Assembly (NCBI RefSeq): GCF_047250385.1
Contig: NZ_JBLBVM010000050.1
Location: 62,001 to 126,000 of the forward strand
Source: Glaciecola sp047250385
GTDB taxonomy: Bacteria; Pseudomonadota; Gammaproteobacteria; Enterobacterales; Alteromonadaceae
Direction of reading: 5' to 3'
DNA: 64,000 bases
The position numbers and the translations under genes are program-made. Under the pieces are notes generated by a model. That model saw nothing but the letters and a program-made list of their open reading frames with translations. It did no database searches and was not told where the DNA came from. Positions 6,047 to 14,577 of this stretch are shown here, piece by piece. How positions within the stretch are numbered: the first letter of the stretch is position 1; each line of letters starts with the position of its first letter.

Positions 6047-8851
6047 CTAAACCTTATTCACAAGATGTTGATATAACTTTTGCGGCACCGGCTGATCTAA
6101 TTCAAAGTCAATAGACACAGCCTTTTGGCCTCCAACCATTGTCTCTTTTTCACTGCCTTTTATGGCTGACATTTCACCTATGTAGTACCTTGCTGAGCCT
6201 TCCGACGCAGCTTCTTTGCGGATAAAAAGTGGGACTCTTAGATTATTTACGTTTTGGTTAAGTAGCGCACGTACCTCCGGACTATTCAATGAACGTTTAT
6301 TTTTCGTCGTCCAATGAAAGCGTGAACGACTGAGAAAAACATCATGGTATTGCGTTGACGCTGAAATACTTTCGTCTTTATTGTAATTGACGAAAATAGC
6401 ACAATCATTTGTTTCTCGATTGTAACTGTAACCCCCAATGTTTTGCGGATTCGGATTTTTAGACCATCCTAAAATACGAAATGTTTCTTTGTAAGTATAT
6501 TTCGCCCCCACTACAAACCCGTCATTAAATCGCCCTATTGATTGGCGCACCTCAAACTCGCTTAGCGCATTCTCGATTGCATCATTCAGCAGTGCTTTTT
6601 GTGTAACGTCAAATTTATCGATGTCTCTACCTAAGCTATTACTATCTAAATCAACGACCTGGAACTCTGAATATCCATTAGGCTGACCAAATTCAAGATT
6701 TAAAACACGTAAGCAGTCTTTGAAGTTTTTTTCGGAAGTGGCAATGCCAAATTGTTGATTGCAGGCTTGTTTGAACGTCTCATATCTCAATGTCTTACCC
6801 TGTATTAACAATTTCAACGCTATCGGTTCGAATGCTTGAACTCCATCTAAAGCCTCTTTTACTAACAACCCAAGCAGCGGAAATTCCCCCAAATGGTTAT
6901 GGGAATACTCTTTGTCATATTTAAGTGCAAAGTCATGTAGAGAGTTTATTTTTGATTGCCTACAAAACATTAAAGGTGATAGATCTCCGTGCTTACGAAG
7001 AGCCATTAAAGTGGGTGTTTTACCCGTTTTCGCTTTTACGAGTGCATATTCTGTTTTCAGTTCTCGGATACCAATTTTTGGCGAGGTTTGAATAGCTTTA
7101 AAAATACGTTCTTTCGCTATACGGTCAAAAGATATTGTACTCTCCCCGGGCAAAAGCGTTTCTTCGCTGCGCAACAAGCGTCTTAACGTATCTTTGTTGC
7201 GACTACGATCGCCATAGAGCGCAATCGGAATTAAAAAATTATTATCGTAATTACCAACAATATCAATTACCGTTAGATATTCTTTATTATCGGCTTTGCG
7301 CAAGCCTCGTCCGAGTTGCTGTACAAATATTATTGCTGACTGAGTGGGCCTTGCCATGACAATTTGATTTATGCTTGGGATATCAATCCCTTCATTGAAA
7401 ATATCAACAGTAATAATATATTGTAGTTCGCCGTTCTCTAATTTCTTTATCGCTTGCTGCTTTTCAACTTCAGAGTTATTTCCACTTAAAGCGACCGCGG
7501 AAAGCCCTTTACTAATCAAATACTCAGCAAAGCGGTTTGCCTCCTCGACTCGTGACAAAAAGCACAATGCCTTAATAGGCGTACTATCTGCACCTAGCTT
7601 TTCAGATTGGGTAAGTATGTGCTCAAAACGCTGATCTCGTGTTAATTGAGCAAGAGATAAATCGTCACTTTCAACGTGACTAAGATCTGCTATACCAAAA
7701 TAATGGAACGGGCAAAGAATATCGGTTTCTAAAGCGTCTTGTAACCGAATATCGCAAACGATGTTGTTATCAAATATTGAGAAAATATCTTGCGAATCAC
7801 TGCGCTCAGGCGTTGCAGTCATACCCAATAAAAACTTAGGCTCAAAATGTTCAATGATGCGTTGATATGAAGCTGCTGATGCTCTATGTGTTTCATCTAT
7901 CACGATGTAGTCAAACTGTCTTGAGTCAAGACGTTTGAGGTTTTCAGGACGGGCAATTGTTTGTACCGTACCGAATAAAAAATCAGCCCCCCATTCGTTG
8001 GCTTTTCCTCCAACCAGCCCAAACGAATACTCATCTTTTAATATTGTTTGATAAGTTTGCATCGATTTCGAGGCGATATTTGTTCGGTGTACTAAGAAGA
8101 GCGCCGATTTTGCTTTTGTTTGCCTGACGTCAAAAGCCGATAATACTGTTTTTCCTGTCCCTGTAGCGGACACCACTAATCCACGTTTTTTTCCTGAGAG
8201 TCGAGACTTTCGCAAATTTTCGAGGGCAAGCTCTTGTAACTCATTAGGTGTAAATGATTCTAATTGAAAAACATTTTTTGGATTTCTAGCTTGATGCTTA
8301 TCATATTGCTTTTGATATTGCTCTAGCACTTTCCCATCAACAACGACTGAGTTAGACCAAATCTGTTCAAACTGAAACTTTGCTTGTCTAATTCTTTCTG
8401 CACCTTTTGAGTATAGAAAGTTTATTTCTTCATTACTTGATAACGCACTTTGAGTAAGGTTAGAACTGCCAACCATGACTTTGCTGTTATCACCTTTATT
8501 AAATATATACAGCTTTCCATGATATTGCTTACCTTGTAGCAAGCGGACTTCTACTCCCGGTATTTTTCGCAGTGAGTCTAAGGCTTCAGGCTGGGTAAAA
8601 TTAAGGTAGTCGGAAGCAACAATACGAACTTTACAGCCACGCTCACCAAATTCCTCAAGCGCTTGGTACAAAGACATAACGCCCGATTTAGTGATGAAAG
8701 CAATGGCAGTATCAAAGCTATCAGCTTCAAGCAACGCATGCTTTATTTCCGTCAAGACTCGCTTCCGCGGATTTACGCTGTTTGTTACAAACTTATCTTC
8801 ATAAACGGGATCAAGAGCGAATTGATATTGCTTGCGGGATTCTTGTACCAT
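6047..8851 (-). CDS. PLD-nuclease/SF2 helicase/DUF3427 protein
   Basis: The 934-residue protein has three parts. An N-terminal phospholipase-D-like nuclease domain carries HGK (111-113) and GSSN (128-131). An SF2 helicase follows with Walker A ATGTGKT (229-235), DETH box (319-322), TATPER motif III (345-350) and a QQLGRGLRK motif VI near residue 500. The C-terminal about 300 residues fit the DUF3427 region of this family. A single HKD motif implies dimerisation for catalysis. Its ATG overlaps the stop of the NUDIX gene by 1 nt (TAATG), so the two are co-translated. Proteins of this type are frequent in defence islands and probably process DNA in an ATP-dependent way; the antiviral role is inference. 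Confidence 0.85.
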   Translation of the reverse strand: MVQESRKQYQFALDPVYEDKFVTNSVNPRKRVLTEIKHALLEADSFDTAIAFITKSGVMSLYQALEEFGERGCKVRIVASDYLNFTQPEALDSLRKIPGVEVRLLQGKQYHGKLYIFNKGDNSKVMVGSSNLTQSALSSNEEINFLYSKGAERIRQAKFQFEQIWSNSVVVDGKVLEQYQKQYDKHQARNPKNVFQLESFTPNELQELALENLRKSRLSGKKRGLVVSATGTGKTVLSAFDVRQTKAKSALFLVHRTNIASKSMQTYQTILKDEYSFGLVGGKANEWGADFLFGTVQTIARPENLKRLDSRQFDYIVIDETHRASAASYQRIIEHFEPKFLLGMTATPERSDSQDIFSIFDNNIVCDIRLQDALETDILCPFHYFGIADLSHVESDDLSLAQLTRDQRFEHILTQSEKLGADSTPIKALCFLSRVEEANRFAEYLISKGLSAVALSGNNSEVEKQQAIKKLENGELQYIITVDIFNEGIDIPSINQIVMARPTQSAIIFVQQLGRGLRKADNKEYLTVIDIVGNYDNNFLIPIALYGDRSRNKDTLRRLLRSEETLLPGESTISFDRIAKERIFKAIQTSPKIGIRELKTEYALVKAKTGKTPTLMALRKHGDLSPLMFCRQSKINSLHDFALKYDKEYSHNHLGEFPLLGLLVKEALDGVQAFEPIALKLLIQGKTLRYETFKQACNQQFGIATSEKNFKDCLRVLNLEFGQPNGYSEFQVVDLDSNSLGRDIDKFDVTQKALLNDAIENALSEFEVRQSIGRFNDGFVVGAKYTYKETFRILGWSKNPNPQNIGGYSYNRETNDCAIFVNYNKDESISASTQYHDVFLSRSRFHWTTKNKRSLNSPEVRALLNQNVNNLRVPLFIRKEAASEGSARYYIGEMSAIKGSEKETMVGGQKAVSIDFELDQPVPQKLYQHLVNKV

Positions 8852-9258
8852 TAATTCTGTTGCTCTTTTTGAGCATTTTCTACTAAATAGTCAACGGCAG
8901 GTAGATCTGCTGGTAACCATTCTAATTCTTTCAAACTTAAAACAGAAAGGCTTACTACCTCTAAATGCTCTGTGAGCTTTTGGATAGGAGTTGCACTAGT
9001 GCAAGCGTAGAAGTGTAGTCTTATTGAGAAGTCTGGGTACTCATATTCAGCTGAAATTAAATGATCACCTACAACAATATCGGTATGTAATTCTTCTTTT
9101 ATTTCTCGTTTGAGTGCTTGGCGATGATCTTCATTAGTTTCGACTTTCCCACCAGGGAACTCGTACTTATAAGATAAGTAATCGAATTTAGTTTTGCCTT
9201 TTTTAAAGCAAAGTATTAGTCCATTTTTTTCAATAACCGCAGCGACAACCTCAATCAT
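8851..9258 (-). CDS. MutT-like NUDIX hydrolase
   Basis: The 135-residue protein contains a complete Nudix box, starting GGKVETNE and continuing through REIKEEL (consensus GX5EX7REUXEEXGU), so it should hydrolyse nucleoside diphosphate-X bonds, perhaps (deoxy)nucleotides. The ATG at 9258 (MIEVVAAVIEK) is chosen because AGGAAG lies 9 nt upstream and MutT-like proteins begin here; the frame is open to 9318. It is translationally coupled to the PLD-helicase gene. The pairing suggests that a nucleotide signal or modified nucleotide is part of the same process. Confidence 0.85.
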   Translation of the reverse strand: MIEVVAAVIEKNGLILCFKKGKTKFDYLSYKYEFPGGKVETNEDHRQALKREIKEELHTDIVVGDHLISAEYEYPDFSIRLHFYACTSATPIQKLTEHLEVVSLSVLSLKELEWLPADLPAVDYLVENAQKEQQN

Positions 9259-9448
9259 GCTTAGATTCTTCCTTATCATTGGGGCATTTAGCGTAATGTT
9301 TTTCATCCATTCCCGCAATTAAACTTTTACTTAGTTTGAAAACAGTTCACGTAAAATTATGCTTATTAGTAACAAGTTATAAATCAGGCTGTTGCTTAGG
9401 AAAATAAAATAAGTAAATTGAATTAATCAAAAAAAATTATTCAAAGCT

Positions 9449-9474
9449 AATTCGGCTTTCCAATGAACCGAATT
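9449..9474. promoter_or_regulatory. Inverted repeat in the divergent NUDIX/NERD intergenic region
   Basis: AATTCGG (9449-9455) and CCGAATT (9468-9474) form a perfect 7-bp inverted repeat with a 12-nt spacer, just before the NERD gene's AAGGA and 18 nt from its ATG. It could be an operator or a translation-limiting hairpin. Confidence 0.3.
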
Positions 9475-9491
9475 ATCACAAGGACGTCCCC

Positions 9492-10466
9492 ATGCTAAAT
9501 AATTACAAAGTAAGAAAACAAGCCGGAGATAAGCAAGAATCAGAAGTAGCCTACCAACTAGATAGATTGCTAAAAAGAAAAAAATGCAAAATAATTCACG
9601 ACTTACGACTAACAGACGGTGAATATAATGCACAGATCGATCATCTTATTATTCACAAATACGGCTTTATCATTATTGAATCAAAAAGCATTAAGGGCTC
9701 GGTCACTGTCAATAATCAATGTGAATGGTCAAGAAGCATAGGTAACAGATGGGAGGGAATGCCGTCACCAATAAAGCAAGTGGAAATGCAGTATAAATTG
9801 CTTAATGGCATTCTTGATGAATCGGCACCTCAACTCGTTGGTAAGATTCTTGGTATTCAAAAACAATTTGGAGGAAGAGTAAACGATATAGTTATCGCCA
9901 TTTCGAGCAATGCCATCTTCAATAGAATAGAAGCGCCTGATGATATTTCTAAGCTAGTGTTAAAGACCGAATTTGTGGCTGATCATGTTGTAGCGCTAAT
10001 GGATAAATGCGGAGGACTGCTTTCTTCAGATCCATGGTTTTCTAAAGAGGAGCTGCTAAATATCTATGAACACCTAACGAACATAAATAACGTGAGTGTC
10101 AAAAGGCTTAAAAGTAGCAACCAAACCGATGCTACGACAGCATTGGAGTTATCAAGGATTAAAGAAAACCAACCCGTTGTATGGCATAAAGTCAAAATTT
10201 CAAACCTGAATTCCATTAAGAATATGCAAGCATTAATAAATTGTAAAAGCTGTTCATCTAGTGAGAATTTAAGAGGCGCTTACGGTAAATTTGGTTACTA
10301 CGTTCAGTGTGATTGCGGTACGAATACGTCTATGAAATTGGAGTGTATTTCATGTGGTGCACCAAAGAGTAGAGTTAAGATAAAGAAAAAGGGAACAGCT
10401 TACTCGGGTGTCTGTAATGCTTGCGCAAGTGAATTCACGATAGGCAGTTTTAAGCCAATTCAATGA
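9492..10466 (+). CDS. NERD-domain nuclease with C-terminal zinc ribbons
   Basis: The 324-residue protein has an N-terminal NERD (nuclease-related) domain. Candidate catalytic residues are D50 in AQIDHLIIHK and E63/K65 in IIESKSIKG, the D...ExK pattern of the PD-(D/E)XK superfamily. The last about 80 residues carry several cysteine pairs (CKSC, CDC, CISC, CNAC), probably two zinc ribbons that could bind nucleic acid. AAGGA precedes the ATG by about 7 nt. The 729-aa nuclease gene follows after 51 nt on the same strand, so they probably form an operon. Confidence 0.8.
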   Translation: MLNNYKVRKQAGDKQESEVAYQLDRLLKRKKCKIIHDLRLTDGEYNAQIDHLIIHKYGFIIIESKSIKGSVTVNNQCEWSRSIGNRWEGMPSPIKQVEMQYKLLNGILDESAPQLVGKILGIQKQFGGRVNDIVIAISSNAIFNRIEAPDDISKLVLKTEFVADHVVALMDKCGGLLSSDPWFSKEELLNIYEHLTNINNVSVKRLKSSNQTDATTALELSRIKENQPVVWHKVKISNLNSIKNMQALINCKSCSSSENLRGAYGKFGYYVQCDCGTNTSMKLECISCGAPKSRVKIKKKGTAYSGVCNACASEFTIGSFKPIQ

Positions 10467-10517
10467 TTAATTGTAACTAAACTAAAATGCCGATACTAAG
10501 CATTAAACGAAAAACTT

Positions 10518-12707
10518 TTGACTGATAAAATAACTTACTTTGACTTAAAGCATGCGACCTTAATCAAAAATGGTCATAGTCATGATGAAGCCTCATTAGA
10601 AGCTATTGATGCATACCTTGCCGGGAAACCATTAAGATCAAAAAAGCACGATAAAGCTAGCAAAAATGAGCTATTTTGGTCATCTCAATTTTTATGGGAT
10701 TTAAGTAACGAGGTTTTTAGTTCATATTCTTTCGCTCTTGCTTTATCTCGGTACTTCAGACAGAGCTCCACTTCTAACTTTGTTTTAATAGAGCACATTG
10801 CCAAAAGCTCATCATCATCTCTTTGTAAGAGTATTCGTCTTTCTGAAATTGTTCTAACACCGGATAGCGAAAAGTGGTTAGAAATAAGAAAATTGGCAGA
10901 TAGCGTGCCTGGTGAACTAACTGAGTTAGTTAAAATTTGTGAAGCGTTTCAAGTTGCCCACCAGCAAAGATTAGATTTACTAGCAAAATATCAAGAACCA
11001 TTTAAAGATTTAACGATATTTGAATTATTAAGTTATTCAAGCCTGCATGCTTTCAAAGGGTTTGTTGAACCATTTTATTCACTAGATGGGGAAGTGTTGT
11101 CCGCAAACAATAAGCTAAATTCGCTAACAAATATACTTGAATGGAAGCTAAGCATCTCTGAACCATCGTCATTCAATATAACTGAAATGACCATTGGCAA
11201 ATCACTCAAAGCACACCTTTCACCAATAGTATTTCCATCAAACGAAGATTCAAGAATACCAGATACTCTTTTACATCAATTCACTAAATTAGTGCAGGCT
11301 CAAGTTGAAGTTGACGAGTTTTTATCAAGAAGTGTTGTGCCTTTTTGTTTCAATGATGAGAACAATTATTTTTTAAATGGGGCTAGACTTGCATCTAAGT
11401 CTTTGAACAACTCTAGTAGCTCCTCGTGGACACTAAATGGCAAAAAAATTGCTTTTTTAGACGGTTATTGGTTTAACCGAGGAATCTATGAATTCGCAAA
11501 CCTGAGAATGGCAGAAAAGCAAATTGGTTCAAAGGCCAATCATCAAGCAAATCAAATTGCTTATATCAAAGCACTAAGCTCATCATTACAACTAAAAAGC
11601 ATATATGGAATAGGTGAGACTATATCAACTGAAAATGGATTGGATGTTGATATTTTTCTGGCATTGTTATCCCTAGAGCTAATGATAGCTTTCTACAATC
11701 AAGAGTATATCAAGGTGTTTTTTAGTGAGTATCAAAATACAAAACACTGGCAATATGCTTTGGGTATGCTAGCAATGAGAGGCTTCCTAGACAATAGGAA
11801 TAATGATTCTCAGAACAGGCTTCCCCTCACTTGGCTTGATTGGAAGCAAAAAGCCAAAAACATTGTTGGTTGGACAGTCTCAGATACTTTTCCAAATGGA
11901 AACTTAAAAGCAGCAGAAGCAATTTTGGATTTTTGGTCACTAGACTTTAAAAAATGGAGTATTGCGTTAAAGAACAATAATACTCATAGATTCCCAAAAT
12001 TAACCGAGCGACCTATTTTCAAGTTAGGTAAATACAGCGTTCAACTGCCATGGATGATGGCGACTCAATTGACAGGCGTTAATACAATAAATAACCTTAG
12101 ACGCTTTGCTAACGAGCGCTCTGAAATAAAAAGTGAAACAACCAGAATTGAAGAAAGGCTAGGTGAGTCCTTTAAAAAACGGGGATTTAAGGTTCTAACG
12201 AGCTATGAGCCTTCGAATTATGCTAATGCCGGTGAAATTGACCTGATATGTAAATTAGATGACGTAGTTCTGGTTATTGAAGTGAAGTCTACCTATCGAC
12301 GAAACAGCGTAAGAGAAGCCTTACAGTATAAAAATAACGCCCTACGCAAGGCTGGTTTACAGATAAAACGAAAAACTGAAGCGATTGCTGATCTATTGGA
12401 AACAAACGAACAATTCAGGTCTTTGCTTGACATTAGAAACGCTTCACACTGCAAATTGATTGGCTGGATAGCTGACACCAGCCTAGAGTTTGATCATGAG
12501 TATTTTAGTGGTTTTTTAAAGCTTTCGATTGAAGAACTGCATATTGCTCTAAATGATGATGCTGAACTTCTCATAGATATAGAAAAAATAGGTCTGGAAG
12601 ATAAATTTAAAGGAAATGTTGCTTCACTGTATGAAAATGGGTTTAGTGCGGAATCATTCGTTAATGCTATTGAGCAATCAAAAATATGGAAAAGTGCAAA
12701 TCTTTGA
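10518..12707 (+). CDS. Large protein with C-terminal PD-(D/E)XK nuclease domain
   Basis: The 729-residue product is AT-rich in coding sequence. Residues 1 to about 540 match nothing I recognise. The C-terminal part has a restriction-endonuclease-like core: a helix (RLGESFKKRGFKVL), then GEIDLIC with D575, and VLVIEVKS with E588 and K590. The start is TTG at 10518; an in-frame stop lies just upstream and no in-frame ATG occurs in the first about 220 codons, so a TTG start is nearly forced, though no strong Shine-Dalgarno is present. It follows the NERD gene and converges on the methyltransferase-HNH gene with only 9 nt between stops. A defence role is inferred from context. Confidence 0.7.
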   Translation: MTDKITYFDLKHATLIKNGHSHDEASLEAIDAYLAGKPLRSKKHDKASKNELFWSSQFLWDLSNEVFSSYSFALALSRYFRQSSTSNFVLIEHIAKSSSSSLCKSIRLSEIVLTPDSEKWLEIRKLADSVPGELTELVKICEAFQVAHQQRLDLLAKYQEPFKDLTIFELLSYSSLHAFKGFVEPFYSLDGEVLSANNKLNSLTNILEWKLSISEPSSFNITEMTIGKSLKAHLSPIVFPSNEDSRIPDTLLHQFTKLVQAQVEVDEFLSRSVVPFCFNDENNYFLNGARLASKSLNNSSSSSWTLNGKKIAFLDGYWFNRGIYEFANLRMAEKQIGSKANHQANQIAYIKALSSSLQLKSIYGIGETISTENGLDVDIFLALLSLELMIAFYNQEYIKVFFSEYQNTKHWQYALGMLAMRGFLDNRNNDSQNRLPLTWLDWKQKAKNIVGWTVSDTFPNGNLKAAEAILDFWSLDFKKWSIALKNNNTHRFPKLTERPIFKLGKYSVQLPWMMATQLTGVNTINNLRRFANERSEIKSETTRIEERLGESFKKRGFKVLTSYEPSNYANAGEIDLICKLDDVVLVIEVKSTYRRNSVREALQYKNNALRKAGLQIKRKTEAIADLLETNEQFRSLLDIRNASHCKLIGWIADTSLEFDHEYFSGFLKLSIEELHIALNDDAELLIDIEKIGLEDKFKGNVASLYENGFSAESFVNAIEQSKIWKSANL

Positions 12708-12716
12708 ATGCTTACA

Positions 12717-14495
12717 TTACCACTCTCTAAGCTGCTGCAAATCCCTCAATCGCCCTCGCTGCAAACCAAGCGCCTCAAACACATCATCAATTGATTGATT
12801 GTCATGCGATAATCCCGGCAATGCCAAGTTTGCTTCTGCAAAAAAGCGTTGCTTCTCTTTACTCTCATTGTCATTCAACCAAGCCATCATCCACCATTCT
12901 TGCATACGCGATTTAGATTGCTTTAACGTTTGCGCAGATGGCAATTTGTCTCGTTTTTCATTATTCACTTTTATATCACTTGGTAATAAATTCCAAAGGT
13001 CGTTGTTGGGCCATCTTGAAAACGGCATACCGTGGTCAATGTCGTACTTTTTCCTAAGAGATTTTGCTGACCAAACACATTGCATTGAATGTGCGCCTAT
13101 CAACTGATCGAAACGATCTCTAACGTGTTGCGTACTTCTTTTAGGGGCTTCCCAATCCAGTGCAGCCAGCATAGTTAGCTTGTTCTGACTATTCGAGTAA
13201 TTTTGGTTGCCTTTGTAGCTTTCCATCGTTTTAGCCCATTCGCTAACTAATACGGGCTCAATCCAACAAGCATAACGAGTCATTGCCAACCATGTAGATT
13301 CTGGTACTGAAAGCTCACCCCACTTCTTCAATGACTGTAAATCCAAAAATAAGCTTTGTTTTGCCCTCACAGTTTTTATACTGGCTTCAAAAACCTGTTT
13401 ATCAGTATTTGGCAAAGTTATATATTTACAGGGCATTTTTAGAATATTTTGAGCGCACTGTGAAATTGTTCGGTGAAGGGCAATGGCATCATCACCAACA
13501 AATAAATTTCCGACTCTAAAATCTGACGAACGATACTTCTTTAGGCAGTGCCAACCATCTTGCTTCATGAAACCCATATTTGGACTAGAGGCTGGGGTTT
13601 GAAATAAACCATGCTGGTCAATTAAATCCTTGTATTGATGTATCCAATATAATGCGACTAAACCAATAGGCAATATTACCCTTTCGCCCGATAGTGTTTT
13701 TTCTCGCCTTAAAACCGCTCCTGCGTGGCCATCCGCTATTCGAAGCAGAACTCGCAACAGCCCAAGTTTATGTGTTGCAGACTTTCCGTCATTAAGTGCT
13801 ACGTGACGTATAAGAGGAAATGAACCAGTTCCATCGTCAGGAAATTTAAGCACCAACGTTTCCCAAAACACTCCCTCACGATTCAAGGCATCTTGCGAAG
13901 TCTGCGGCATAAGCTCACAAACAAGCCCAAGCTCCAATGCAAAACGCTCGATTTCGCCAACACTCACATCGTACATCGCCCTCTCTTGCTGCTCTTGCTT
14001 GCTCATACCTTGTTTCAAGGTCATCACAATAATGCCGCCCGGCTTTAACAAATTAGTTAACTTTCTTAAAGCTCGCTCACGCTGGCTAACTGGAATATGC
14101 ATCCACACGGCACATAATAGAATCAAATCGAAGCTAACTTCCAAGCTATGAGTTTTTTGGAGGGCTGGAAGCGAGTCGTTAATCCATTTTATATTTTGAT
14201 CTTTCGTATGTTGCTGCCCCACTTCTCGCAACTTTTCCGTGGGCTCTATAGCGACAAAATTACCAAGCTTGCTTTCTTCTCCCAAACAAGAGGATGCATA
14301 AGAGTATAGGTGCGATATGTCTCTACCTGAACCCGCGCCAACATCTAACACTGATGCATTAGATTTATTCAATATTGTAGGTAAAAATTTTGACCACGGC
14401 CCATGAACATCGTCAAACGACACCGACAAGTACTGTTGCGAAATTTCAGCAATATGCTCGTTGTAGTACTTTGTTGATGGTGGGTAATCGGTCAT
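12717..14495 (-). CDS. Class I SAM methyltransferase fused to an HNH nuclease
   Basis: The 592-residue protein begins with a class I methyltransferase domain: motif I VLDVGAGSGRD at 49-59, an acidic motif in VAIEP, and FDLILLCAVWMHIP as the motif IV region. There is no NPPY or DPPY, so it does not look like an ordinary N6A/N4C DNA methylase. A middle domain (about 230-400) is unassigned. The C-terminal part has an HNH signature: DIDHGMPFSRWPNND with H488, then LWNLLPS and VNNEKRDKLPS. The fusion could be a defence or modification-linked nuclease. It is transcribed towards the 729-aa nuclease gene and away from the TonB receptor region. Confidence 0.75.
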   Translation of the reverse strand: MTDYPPSTKYYNEHIAEISQQYLSVSFDDVHGPWSKFLPTILNKSNASVLDVGAGSGRDISHLYSYASSCLGEESKLGNFVAIEPTEKLREVGQQHTKDQNIKWINDSLPALQKTHSLEVSFDLILLCAVWMHIPVSQRERALRKLTNLLKPGGIIVMTLKQGMSKQEQQERAMYDVSVGEIERFALELGLVCELMPQTSQDALNREGVFWETLVLKFPDDGTGSFPLIRHVALNDGKSATHKLGLLRVLLRIADGHAGAVLRREKTLSGERVILPIGLVALYWIHQYKDLIDQHGLFQTPASSPNMGFMKQDGWHCLKKYRSSDFRVGNLFVGDDAIALHRTISQCAQNILKMPCKYITLPNTDKQVFEASIKTVRAKQSLFLDLQSLKKWGELSVPESTWLAMTRYACWIEPVLVSEWAKTMESYKGNQNYSNSQNKLTMLAALDWEAPKRSTQHVRDRFDQLIGAHSMQCVWSAKSLRKKYDIDHGMPFSRWPNNDLWNLLPSDIKVNNEKRDKLPSAQTLKQSKSRMQEWWMMAWLNDNESKEKQRFFAEANLALPGLSHDNQSIDDVFEALGLQRGRLRDLQQLREW

Positions 14496-14577
14496 AGTCT
14501 ATTTCTTCAAGTGATTTTGTAGTAATAATAGGTTTCGTACTTCTGTAATGATACTAATATACACAACAAACAAAAAC

